From contig NZ_NOIG01000014.1 of the NCBI RefSeq assembly GCF_002245625.1, positions 47,535 through 111,534 on the forward strand: a stretch of 64,000 bases of DNA, given 5' to 3'. Made by a program: the position numbers and the translations under genes. This DNA comes from Acidovorax kalamii (GTDB taxonomy: Bacteria; Pseudomonadota; Gammaproteobacteria; Burkholderiales; Burkholderiaceae_C). The notes under the pieces were generated by a model, which ran no database searches, was not told where the DNA came from, and worked only from the letters and a program-made list of their open reading frames with translations. Shown one piece after another: positions 28,922 to 36,238 of this stretch. Positions within the stretch are counted from its first letter, which is position 1. Every line of letters starts with the position of its first letter.

Positions 28922-30532
28922 CTAATTCACCATCCGCCCACGCCCCTCCCAATACGGGGCCTGCACGGCGCGGCGCATCACCTTGCCGTTGGGGTTCTTG
29001 GGCAGGGTGGTGACGAATTCGATGCGCCGGGGCCGCTTGAAACCGCCCAGGTGCTGGGCGCAGAACGCGTCGATCGCAGCGGTGGTGTCGGCACCGGCCG
29101 CACGGCCGGGCTTGAGCACCACGTGCGCGGCCACGGCCTCGCCCCACTTGTCATCGGGCACGGCAAATACGCAGGCATCGGCAATGGCGTCGTGCTGGTA
29201 CAGCACTGCCTCCACCTCCGACGGGTACACGTTGAAGCCGCCGCTGATCACCATGTCCTTCTTGCGGTCCACGATGTAGACGTAGCCCTCGTCATCCATG
29301 CGGGCCAGGTCGCCCGTGTGGTAGGCACCGTCCTTCAGCACCTCGGCCGTCAGCTCGGGCGCGCGCCAGTAGCCCGCAAAGATGTCGTCGCCGCGCACCA
29401 CGATCTCGCCGATCTCGCCGGTGGCCACGGGCTGGCCGTCGTCGCCCAGGATCTGCACATCACATTCCAGAAACGGGCGCCCGCACGATGCCAGCCGCTC
29501 GGGCCGCGCCGCGCGGGCAAACAGGTGGTCCTCCACCGACAGGCCGCACACGCCCGAGGTTGTCTCGCCCGCGCCATAGCCTTGCTGCAGGATGGGCCCG
29601 AACACGTCCATGGCCTGCAGGATGCGCGCGGGCGCCATGGGGGCGGCGCCGTAGCCCAGGCGCAGCAGGTCGGGCAGGGGGCGGTATTGGCCCTCCAGCT
29701 CGGCCAGCAGCATGTTGATCATGGTGGGCACCATGAAGGTGTGGGTCACCCGGTCGGCCCGCATGTCGGCGATGAAGCGCGGGGGCTCGAAGCCGTTGAA
29801 CAGGCGGATGGTGACCCCCTGGCACAGCGCCGGCACCATCTGCATGCCCGATGCGTGGGTGATCGGGCCTACCAGCCCCAGGATGTGGCCGGGCTGCTGC
29901 CCGTCCGAACGCGTGAGGAACTTGCGCAGCTGCGCAAGGCGGTTGCCGAAGGTCTGCATGGCCGCCTTGAGCACGCCCGAAGAGCCCGAGGTGTAGTGCA
30001 GCACGGCGACTTCGTCTTCGAACACGGCCACCGGGGCGAACGAGTCGCTGGCCCGGGCCAGTGCCGCTTCGTAGCCTGTGGGGCCCGCATCGTCGGTCAG
30101 CAGCAGCTGGGGCATGGCGCTGGGCATGCTTTGCGACACATGCGGGCGGATGGTCTCGGCGCGCTCGGCAGTGGTCACGATCAGCGCCGCGCCGCTGTTG
30201 GCGGCAATGGCGCCGACCTCGGTGGGCGAGAGCCGGGCGTTGAACGGCGCCTTGATCAGCCCGGCCTTGTAGCAGGCTATCTCGATCTCGACCACCTCGA
30301 CACAGTTGGGCAGGTAAATGCCCACGCGGTCACCGCGCTGCAGGCCCAGGCTCAGCAAGGCGTTGGCCAGGCGGTTCGAGCGCTGCTCCAGATCGGCATA
30401 AGTGATGCTGCGCGCAGGGCTCTTGACCGCGATGCGGCGGGCATGGGCGCGGGCGCTGCGCGCCACGAGGGCGCCGACGTTGGCGACGGGGCGGCGATGG
30501 GCGCAGCTGTGGGGGGGCGGGGTGGTGGTGAT
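28922..30532 (-). CDS. AMP-dependent acyl-CoA ligase
   Basis: This ANL-family ligase activates a carboxylic acid to acyl-CoA. Its P-loop is unusual, YTSGSSGVLKA instead of TSGTTGxPKG, but it keeps the lysine. GYGAGETTSGV, YHTGDLARMDDEGY, DRKKDMVISGGFNVYPSE and the terminal PKNPNGKVMRR are normal. The first standard start is a GTG at 30466 (514 residues), which begins inside the family's N-terminal helix. In-frame coding continues to an ATC codon at 30532, six bases after AGGAG, which would give 536 residues. I use the longer form but flag the start as uncertain. A LysR gene lies upstream on the same strand, with a LysR-type box between. Confidence 0.8.
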   Translation of the reverse strand: MTTTPPPHSCAHRRPVANVGALVARSARAHARRIAVKSPARSITYADLEQRSNRLANALLSLGLQRGDRVGIYLPNCVEVVEIEIACYKAGLIKAPFNARLSPTEVGAIAANSGAALIVTTAERAETIRPHVSQSMPSAMPQLLLTDDAGPTGYEAALARASDSFAPVAVFEDEVAVLHYTSGSSGVLKAAMQTFGNRLAQLRKFLTRSDGQQPGHILGLVGPITHASGMQMVPALCQGVTIRLFNGFEPPRFIADMRADRVTHTFMVPTMINMLLAELEGQYRPLPDLLRLGYGAAPMAPARILQAMDVFGPILQQGYGAGETTSGVCGLSVEDHLFARAARPERLASCGRPFLECDVQILGDDGQPVATGEIGEIVVRGDDIFAGYWRAPELTAEVLKDGAYHTGDLARMDDEGYVYIVDRKKDMVISGGFNVYPSEVEAVLYQHDAIADACVFAVPDDKWGEAVAAHVVLKPGRAAGADTTAAIDAFCAQHLGGFKRPRRIEFVTTLPKNPNGKVMRRAVQAPYWEGRGRMVN

Positions 30533-30632
30533 GGTCGTCTCCTGGAGTGCAACCCCCTGTGTGGCGGGGGCTTGGCCGGACTGTTCCAGAAGACGGGGGT
30601 ATCAGGGAAATACCGATTGCTGATCGGGAGGT

Positions 30633-30647
30633 ATCAATCGAATTGAT
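30633..30647. promoter_or_regulatory. LysR-type operator (ATC-N9-GAT)
   Basis: ATCAATCGAATTGAT is a perfect inverted repeat (ATCAAT-CGA-ATTGAT) with the T-N11-A pattern of LysR boxes. It lies about 100 nt upstream of the ligase start and just downstream of the LysR gene. Confidence 0.55.
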
Positions 30648-30699
30648 GGCTGCGGGGCTGCTGCCGTTTGGCGGCCCTTTCGTGCTCTGCTGGCCCGCA

Positions 30700-31695
30700 T
30701 CATGGCGCTGCGCCAGGCCCGGTGATCTCTGCATCCCACCGGCCGGTGTCTGCAAGGCGCTGCGCCACAGCGGCCAGGGCCTGCAAAACGGCCTGCATCA
30801 CACCGTCTGCACCGGGGTCCCGGTCCCGCTCGGGGGCCGTGGCCACGGTGTAGGCACGGGCCATCTCCGGGTTGACCACACGTGCCACCAGCCAGTCAGA
30901 CGCCATGGCGGGTGTGTCGCCCATCGCGCAGGCCGGCGTGAACGTGAAGCCTGCGCCACAGGCGTACAGCGAGCGGATCACGCGGGCCGAATCGTGCTCA
31001 TGCACGATGTTCAGCGCCGTGCCGCGCAAGGCCGCAGCGTCTTCCACCTGCTGGCGGATGGAAAAACGACGCGACTGCAGCACCAGCGGCTGCGCGGCGG
31101 CCACCGCAAAGTCGATGTCGGGGCGCGTGGGGGTGGCGCATGCTGACGGGCGCTGCAGCAGGGCGCGCACGGTGCCATCGGCGTCGTGCCCGCAGAAGTA
31201 CATGGATTCACGCGCGAACGGCCTGCACACCAGGCCCTCGGCCTGCGGCGTATCCACCAGGATGCCAATGTCTGCACGCCGCTCGACCATGGCCTTTTTG
31301 ACCATGAGGCTGAGGTCGTCCAGCACGAACACCCGGATGCGCGGGTGTGTCTCTTTCAGGCGCGCAAGCAACGGCCCCATGAGCAGCGACGACAGCAGAA
31401 ACGGCACGGCGATGGTGACCGAGCCTTCCGGCCCCTGGGGCAGGCGCTGGATGCGTTCACGCATGGCGGTGGCATCGCTCAGCAGGCGCCGTGCATCCTG
31501 GTACAACTGCACCCCGGCTTGCGTGGGGGAAACGCCCGCGTGCGACCGCTCCAGCAACTGCGCGCCCAGCTCCGATTCCAGTTTCTTGATCTGGGCCGTG
31601 AGCGCAGGCTGCGCGATGTACAGGCTGCCCGCCGCCCGAGAGAGGCTGCCGGCCTCGACCACGGCAATGAAGTAGCGCAGGCTTCGTAGATCCAT
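30700..31695 (-). CDS. LysR-family transcriptional regulator
   Basis: This 331-residue LysR protein has an N-terminal HTH (residues 1-60: LRYFIAVVEAGSLSRAAGSLYIAQPALTAQIKKLE-type helices) and an effector domain from about 90. The C-terminal tail after residue 305 is longer than usual. It is the first of five minus-strand genes (LysR, ligase, dehydrogenase, Bug receptor, alkylsulfatase) and probably controls the set through the ATC-N9-GAT box below it. The HTH resembles Nac/Cbl-like LysR members, but the effector is unknown. Confidence 0.9.
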   Translation of the reverse strand: MDLRSLRYFIAVVEAGSLSRAAGSLYIAQPALTAQIKKLESELGAQLLERSHAGVSPTQAGVQLYQDARRLLSDATAMRERIQRLPQGPEGSVTIAVPFLLSSLLMGPLLARLKETHPRIRVFVLDDLSLMVKKAMVERRADIGILVDTPQAEGLVCRPFARESMYFCGHDADGTVRALLQRPSACATPTRPDIDFAVAAAQPLVLQSRRFSIRQQVEDAAALRGTALNIVHEHDSARVIRSLYACGAGFTFTPACAMGDTPAMASDWLVARVVNPEMARAYTVATAPERDRDPGADGVMQAVLQALAAVAQRLADTGRWDAEITGPGAAP

Positions 31696-31871
31696 GGGGC
31701 TCGACTTTAGCGGGGCGCAGGGGCGGATGGTTGCAGGGCCTGGCTCCGCCCTGCCTGTGCCCTTTCAGAGCTTCATGCCCACGCAGCGCACGGGTGGCGC
31801 AGCTGCACAAAAACCAGCCCTGTGGCGGGTGGCACACCGGTCGGTAGCCATCGGCAAGCGATACTTCGGCC

Positions 31872-32426
31872 ATGAGCAAGTCATCAGTCGACGCGAATTA
31901 CCGGTTCATCGCCGCGTACCAGGAAGTCAACGCCCGCATCGCACAGCGCCAGCAGGCACTTACCCTGTACGTTACGCTGGTCGTCAGCCTTCTGGCGGCC
32001 CTGGTGGCTCTCAGGCCCAGCCAAAGCGGCTCCGAACCTCCGATCGAATGGCTGATTCTTGGCTTTCCGGTGGCATCGGTGTGCCTTGCGATGCTGAACT
32101 ACAAGTCTGAGCGCGCCATCTCCAATCTGCGCCACTTTCTGGCTGAGCTGGAGCGCCTGGACAATGCCCACACCAGCCTGCCGAGCTACAACACAGATCC
32201 GCGCTGGTCCGCTGGTGCCAACAGGGCAAGACGCTTCCATGACTTTGCTGCAGCCATCCTTGCCGTCGGCGGCAACGCCATCGGTCTTGGGGCTGCATGG
32301 AAAATTTACCCTCAACGCCTGAGCGAGTCATATGTCTTCTTCTATGGCAGCATCTTTCTGGCATTCATTTCATTGGCCATCTTGCTGGCCACCTCCAAGT
32401 GGAGCTATCGCCCAAGCGCCAGCTGA
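31872..32426 (+). CDS. Four-helix membrane protein of unknown function
   Basis: This 184-residue protein has two hydrophobic hairpins: segments at about 29-47 and 59-77, then about 124-142 and 153-173. A cytoplasmic helical region between them contains ERAISNLRHFLAELERLD. I do not recognise a named family. The two-hairpin layout recalls SLATT-type effector membrane proteins, but the spacing differs and no partner enzyme (nucleotidyltransferase, TIR) is beside it. It opens the small accessory patch that continues with the M23-like and HAD genes. Codon use is less GC-extreme than in neighbouring catabolic genes. Confidence 0.7.
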   Translation: MSKSSVDANYRFIAAYQEVNARIAQRQQALTLYVTLVVSLLAALVALRPSQSGSEPPIEWLILGFPVASVCLAMLNYKSERAISNLRHFLAELERLDNAHTSLPSYNTDPRWSAGANRARRFHDFAAAILAVGGNAIGLGAAWKIYPQRLSESYVFFYGSIFLAFISLAILLATSKWSYRPSAS

Positions 32427-32504
32427 CCGCTGCGCCAGGAGGGCGTTCACAAGCGGGCGTCGCCCACCTGCAATCGTCCCTTGCGCCGACCGGTGGGCAA
32501 CACA

Positions 32505-33200
32505 ATGCCATCCTCGTTGAGCGTTGGCTTTCCGCTGTCCGGCGAGTGGTACGTTGGCGCCGACGGCACCGAACCCGGGCATGAACTTGCGCTTGACTTC
32601 ATGCGCCTGGACAAACACCTCAAGGCCACGACCCGTGCCGCATGGCGAGAACTGCTGACGGCTGTTCCCTATGAAGAGCACCATGGCTGGGGGCAGCCGA
32701 TCCTCAGCCCCTTCCATGGGAGGGTCGTGACGGCCGTGGATGGTTGTCCCGAGTTCCCCCAAAGCTACCTGATGAAGCTCTGGGGCCTTGTGCGGGCATC
32801 GTGGTGGCCCTCCCGAGAGAGGCGCCGACTGGCAAGTCTGATCGCCAGTGGAGCGGGAGACATCCGGGAATTCGCAGGGAATCATCTGGTGATCGAATCG
32901 CTTGAATCTCCCGGCATCTATGCCTTCCTGGCCCATGCTCGGCGGGGCTCCCTGAGCGTCAAAGCGGGGGATCTTGTGCGTGGGCTGCAGCCAGTCGCCG
33001 AGGTGGGCGACAGCGGGCAGTCGAATGTGCCTCACTTGCACTTTCAGCTGATGTCCTGCCCCAATCCTCTGGCGCAGCAACTGATACCCTTCACGTTTTC
33101 GGTTTATGAAGCCCATGTGGATGGGCGTTGGCTCATTCAAAAAAATTCATTGCCAAGGCGCAGGCAGAGGATTCGCAGTGTTGCCCAACCCTTTATTTGA
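32505..33200 (+). CDS. M23-type (LytM-like) peptidase domain protein without signal peptide
   Basis: This 231-residue protein has a LytM/M23 zinc-peptidase fold. The metal-site motifs are H26-x4-D31 (HELALD, one residue longer than the usual HxxxD), a second His in FLAHARRG, and HLHF near residue 182. The conserved pattern of SILVKAGDLV-like strands and VGDSGQSNVPHLHFQL is clear. There is no Sec or Tat signal, which is odd for a cell-wall hydrolase. An in-frame TTG 24 nt upstream does not add one. The last 18 nt, including the stop, lie inside the attC-like site at 33183-33251, as often happens in integron gene cassettes. Confidence 0.75.
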   Translation: MPSSLSVGFPLSGEWYVGADGTEPGHELALDFMRLDKHLKATTRAAWRELLTAVPYEEHHGWGQPILSPFHGRVVTAVDGCPEFPQSYLMKLWGLVRASWWPSRERRRLASLIASGAGDIREFAGNHLVIESLESPGIYAFLAHARRGSLSVKAGDLVRGLQPVAEVGDSGQSNVPHLHFQLMSCPNPLAQQLIPFTFSVYEAHVDGRWLIQKNSLPRRRQRIRSVAQPFI

Positions 33201-33251
33201 GAGGACAGGCCCCGACAAGCCGGGTCTTGCCGCTCATGTTGAACGTTAGAC
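33183..33251 (+). other. Integron attC-like recombination site (candidate)
   Basis: GCCCAAC (33183-33189) fits the R'' consensus RYYYAAC, and GTTAGAC (33245-33251) fits the R' consensus GTTRRRY; 5 of 7 positions pair. Between them TGAG (33198-33201) pairs with CTCA (33233-33236), and an imperfect inner stem GG..AGGCCC / GGGTCTTGCC closes over a small loop. The 69-bp length is typical of attC. The next gene starts 13 bp after the R' box, standard for a cassette. No integrase gene is in the window. Confidence 0.5.
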
Positions 33252-33263
33252 AGTATTGGTTAA

Positions 33264-33926
33264 ATGAAATATAAGCTCGCAATTTTTGATTTTGACGGAA
33301 CGCTCGCTGACTCGTTTCCCTTTTTTATTCAAGTCTTCAATCAACTCGCCCAAAAGCACGGATTCAGAGAGATCGATGCGGATGCTGTTCCCGGCTTGCG
33401 TCAGAAGAGCGCAAGGCAAATAATGCAGCTGGTAGAGTTGCCCAAGTGGAAGCTTCCTTTTGTTGCAAAGGACTTTGCCTCGCTTATGAAAAGCAATGCG
33501 GCAAGCATCTCCTTGTTTGAGCATATTGAATCCACGTTGCTTCATCTGGCAAATAATGGGGTCGCCCTGGCGGTGGTTTCGTCGAATGCTTACGACAATA
33601 TCCGTGAGATTCTTGGTGCGGACATGATGAAAATCATCACGCACTTTGAGTGCGGGATGTCCATTTTCGGTAAATCACCACGAATACGGAAGGTGTTGAA
33701 AGAGGCTGGGGTTTCCTGCCATGAAGCCATCTATATTGGTGATCAAATCTCCGACTTGGATGCTGCGCGAAAAGAGAAAGTCGCTTTTGGCGCCGTGTCA
33801 TGGGGATATGGGGCGATAGAGTCTCTTCGGGGCCATTCACCTGAAGAAGAGTTTGAAAATGTACTTTCGATGAGAAGAATCGTCCCACACAGCTATACGG
33901 ACTCCTCCACGGCAGCCGTGGCCTGA
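33264..33926 (+). CDS. HAD-superfamily phosphatase (phosphoglycolate phosphatase-like)
   Basis: This 220-residue HAD hydrolase has all four motifs: motif I DFDGTLADS (nucleophile D9, acid D11), motif II VVSSN, motif III lysine in FGKSPRIRKVL, and motif IV YIGDQISDLDAA. The cap is a small helical C1 type, as in Gph-like phosphatases. The gene is visibly AT-richer (around half GC) than everything around it, with AAA, TTT and ATT codons common. This and the attC-like site directly before it mark it as horizontally acquired. No attC was found after its stop. The substrate is unknown. Confidence 0.88.
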   Translation: MKYKLAIFDFDGTLADSFPFFIQVFNQLAQKHGFREIDADAVPGLRQKSARQIMQLVELPKWKLPFVAKDFASLMKSNAASISLFEHIESTLLHLANNGVALAVVSSNAYDNIREILGADMMKIITHFECGMSIFGKSPRIRKVLKEAGVSCHEAIYIGDQISDLDAARKEKVAFGAVSWGYGAIESLRGHSPEEEFENVLSMRRIVPHSYTDSSTAAVA

Positions 33927-34027
33927 CCGATTGGGGGGGCGCAGGTAAAACACCTTGGGTGTGGTGAGCCTTTGTGGTGGCAGCGCAGCATCACGAAGCT
34001 CTGGAGGCTTCTTTCCTGTGCAAGAGG

Positions 34028-34045
34028 GCCGCTTCATGAAGCGGC
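34028..34045. repeat. 18-bp perfect palindrome in island flank
   Basis: GCCGCTTCATGAAGCGGC is its own reverse complement. It lies in the 219-bp gap between the HAD gene and ggt, which also contains GAAGC..GCTTC repeats and otherwise shows no gene. It may be a hairpin or the remnant of a mobile element end. Confidence 0.55.
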
Positions 34046-34145
34046 TTGCGGTCGCGCTGCGTCGCGTAACGGATGTGCGCCAGTTGCGCCAGATGGTTGG
34101 CCAGCGCGGGTGGGTTGATGCCAAGGCACCAACCCATCCACCTCC

Positions 34146-35990
34146 TCAGTCCCCCATCACCACCCCCTCCCGCCGTGGGTCCGCGCCACCCATCCACAGC
34201 TTCTTGCCATGCGCCTGGCCGCGCGTGATGGCTTGCAGGCCACTGGTCATGTTCATCTCGCGCACCTCGGCGCCCCGGGCGCGCAGGGCCTCCACCGTGG
34301 CGGGTGGGAAGCGCTTTTCTTCCAGCAGCGTGGGGCCGTTCATCGAGCCGAAGTTGGGCAGGTTGATGGCCTGCTGGGGCATCAGGCCCCAGTTGAAGAC
34401 GCCATACAGCGTCTTGGCCGTGTAGTGGATGATGGCCGCGCCGCCGGGGCTGCCGCCGCTCATCAGCAGCTCGCCCGTGGCCTTGTCGAACACCAGCGTG
34501 GGCGACATCGACGAGCGCGGGCGCTTGCCAGGTTGGACGCGGTTGGCAATGGGCTGGCCTTGTGCGTCGGTGGGGGCAAAGCTGAAGTCGGTCAGCTCGT
34601 TGTTCAGCAAGAAGCCTTTGACCATTTGCCGCGCGCCAAACTGGTCTTCGATGGTCGTGGTCATGGCCACGGCGTTGCCGAAGGCATCGACGATGCTGAT
34701 GTGGCTGGTGCCGAATTCGGGCTGGTCGGGCATGGGGGCGTAGCCGGCCTTCACGGCCGCCGGGTTGCCGGGCTGGGCGACCTTCATGCTCTGCTGGCCG
34801 ATGAGCTTCGCGCGTTCGGCCAGGTAGGCGGGGGCGATCAGGCTGGTCCAGCTGCCTGCGGGCGGCTGCACAAAGTCGGGGTCGGCCACGTAGAGTGCGC
34901 GGTCGGCAAAGGCCAGGCGGGCGGCTTCGGTGTACAGGTGCAGCCAGTCGGCCGATGGGATGCCGTCTTGCAGGGGCTTGGCGGCGGCGTCGGTGTTCTT
35001 GAGGATGCCCAGGATCTGCCCGATGGCAATGGCGCCCGAGCTGGGTGGCGGGAAGCCGCAGATGCGGAAGTCCTTGGCCTGCACCTGGTAGTCGTGGCAC
35101 AGGGCTTCGCGCTTTTTGGGCTGGTAGCTGGCCAGGTCGGCCAGGCTGAGCTTGCCGGGGTTGGTGGGGTGCTTTTGCACCTTGTCTACGATGGCCTGGG
35201 CGATCTCGCCTTCGTGCAGGGCCTTGCTGCCCTCGGCGGCGATGCGGCGCAGCACGGCGGCCAGCTCGGGGTTGCGCAGGTTGAAGCCCACGTCGCGGGC
35301 GTCGCCGTCGGGTTTGTAGAAGTAGGCGGCGGCCACCGGGTCTTTCTTGAGGTGGGCGTCGGCCTTGACCAGGGTGTTGAGCCGCGCACTGACCTTGAAG
35401 CCGCCTTCGGCCAGCGTGATGGCGGGCTGGAACAGCGTGGCCCAGGGCAGTTTGCCGTGCTGCTTGTGCGCCATCTCCAGCATGCGCACGGTGCCGGGCA
35501 CGCCCACCGAGCGGCCGCCCACCACGCCGTCATAAAACTGCACGGGCTTGCCGTCGGCGCCCAGGAAGAGTTTTTCGTCGGCGGCTGCGGGCGCGGTCTC
35601 GCGGCCATCGTAGGCCTCCACCAGCTTGCCGGTGCTGTGCAGCAGGAAGGCGCCGCCGCCGATGCCGCTGGATTGGGGCTCCACCAGGGTCAGCACCATC
35701 TGCACGGCGATGGCGGCGTCGATGGCCGAGCCACCGGCCTTGAGGATCTGGTAGCCCGCGTCGGTGGCCAGCGGGTTGGCGGCGGCCACGGCGAACTTCT
35801 CGGTGGCCCAGCCGGGTTTTTCGGTGTAGCCCGAAGAACCTTCGGGCTGGGCGGGCACGGTGTAGGCGAACTGCGAGGGGCTGCTGGCGCAGCCCGCAAG
35901 CAGGGCTGCGAGTGCGGCGCAGGCCACCAGGTGGCGCCGTGGCGCGGATGGGCGGGTGGCTGCAGCGGGGAAGGGCGTGGGGGTGGGCAT
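34146..35990 (-). CDS. ggt: Gamma-glutamyltransferase
   Basis: This 614-residue exported enzyme transfers or hydrolyses the gamma-glutamyl group of glutathione and related peptides. The N-terminal signal ends in a lipobox (LLAGC, Cys near residue 34), so it is probably a lipoprotein. The large subunit shows AVAAANPLATDAG and QSSGIGGGAFLL. The autoprocessing and catalytic Thr begins the small subunit at TSHISIVD (in EFGTSHIS), and the substrate motif PRSSMSPT and MSGGSPGG oxyanion loop follow. ATG 35990 with AGGAG upstream is preferred over an earlier GTG/ATG-type start. It is monocistronic; the next gene upstream is phoD-like on the same strand. Confidence 0.94.
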   Translation of the reverse strand: MPTPTPFPAAATRPSAPRRHLVACAALAALLAGCASSPSQFAYTVPAQPEGSSGYTEKPGWATEKFAVAAANPLATDAGYQILKAGGSAIDAAIAVQMVLTLVEPQSSGIGGGAFLLHSTGKLVEAYDGRETAPAAADEKLFLGADGKPVQFYDGVVGGRSVGVPGTVRMLEMAHKQHGKLPWATLFQPAITLAEGGFKVSARLNTLVKADAHLKKDPVAAAYFYKPDGDARDVGFNLRNPELAAVLRRIAAEGSKALHEGEIAQAIVDKVQKHPTNPGKLSLADLASYQPKKREALCHDYQVQAKDFRICGFPPPSSGAIAIGQILGILKNTDAAAKPLQDGIPSADWLHLYTEAARLAFADRALYVADPDFVQPPAGSWTSLIAPAYLAERAKLIGQQSMKVAQPGNPAAVKAGYAPMPDQPEFGTSHISIVDAFGNAVAMTTTIEDQFGARQMVKGFLLNNELTDFSFAPTDAQGQPIANRVQPGKRPRSSMSPTLVFDKATGELLMSGGSPGGAAIIHYTAKTLYGVFNWGLMPQQAINLPNFGSMNGPTLLEEKRFPPATVEALRARGAEVREMNMTSGLQAITRGQAHGKKLWMGGADPRREGVVMGD

Positions 35991-36129
35991 GGGCTGGTTT
36001 CTCCTGGGTGGCAAGAAGTGACAAGCAGAAAGGACAAGCAAGCGTGCGTGCAAGAAACAGCGGCCATCGTACGGCGCCAGGCGCAGCTTTGGGGTGCGGC
36101 GTTACATTGCGCTACAGGCTCCAAATTCA

Positions 36130-36176
36130 AAGCTTTTTAGGCCGTTACCGCACTATGGGTATGCCTTTTAAGCTAT
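36130..36176. repeat. 47-bp dispersed repeat, copy B
   Basis: This is the second copy of the repeat at 5732-5778 (44 of 47 bases identical). It lies in the 248-bp gap between the phoD-like gene and ggt, followed by a further GTATAGCTAATACGC stretch. No gene is visible in the gap. Confidence 0.8.
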
Positions 36177-36238
36177 CAAATGTATAGCTAATACGCTTTT
36201 AAGGGCGACGCCGACCACTGCGGCGTTCCGCCTGCGGT

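Noticed and set aside
31872..32426. SLATT-like defence effector
   Set aside because: Only the four-segment topology is similar; no partner nucleotidyltransferase, TIR or reverse transcriptase gene, and the spacing differs.
32427..32504. Second attC site before the M23-like gene
   Set aside because: No RYYYAAC / GTTRRRY pair with foldable arms could be found in this gap.
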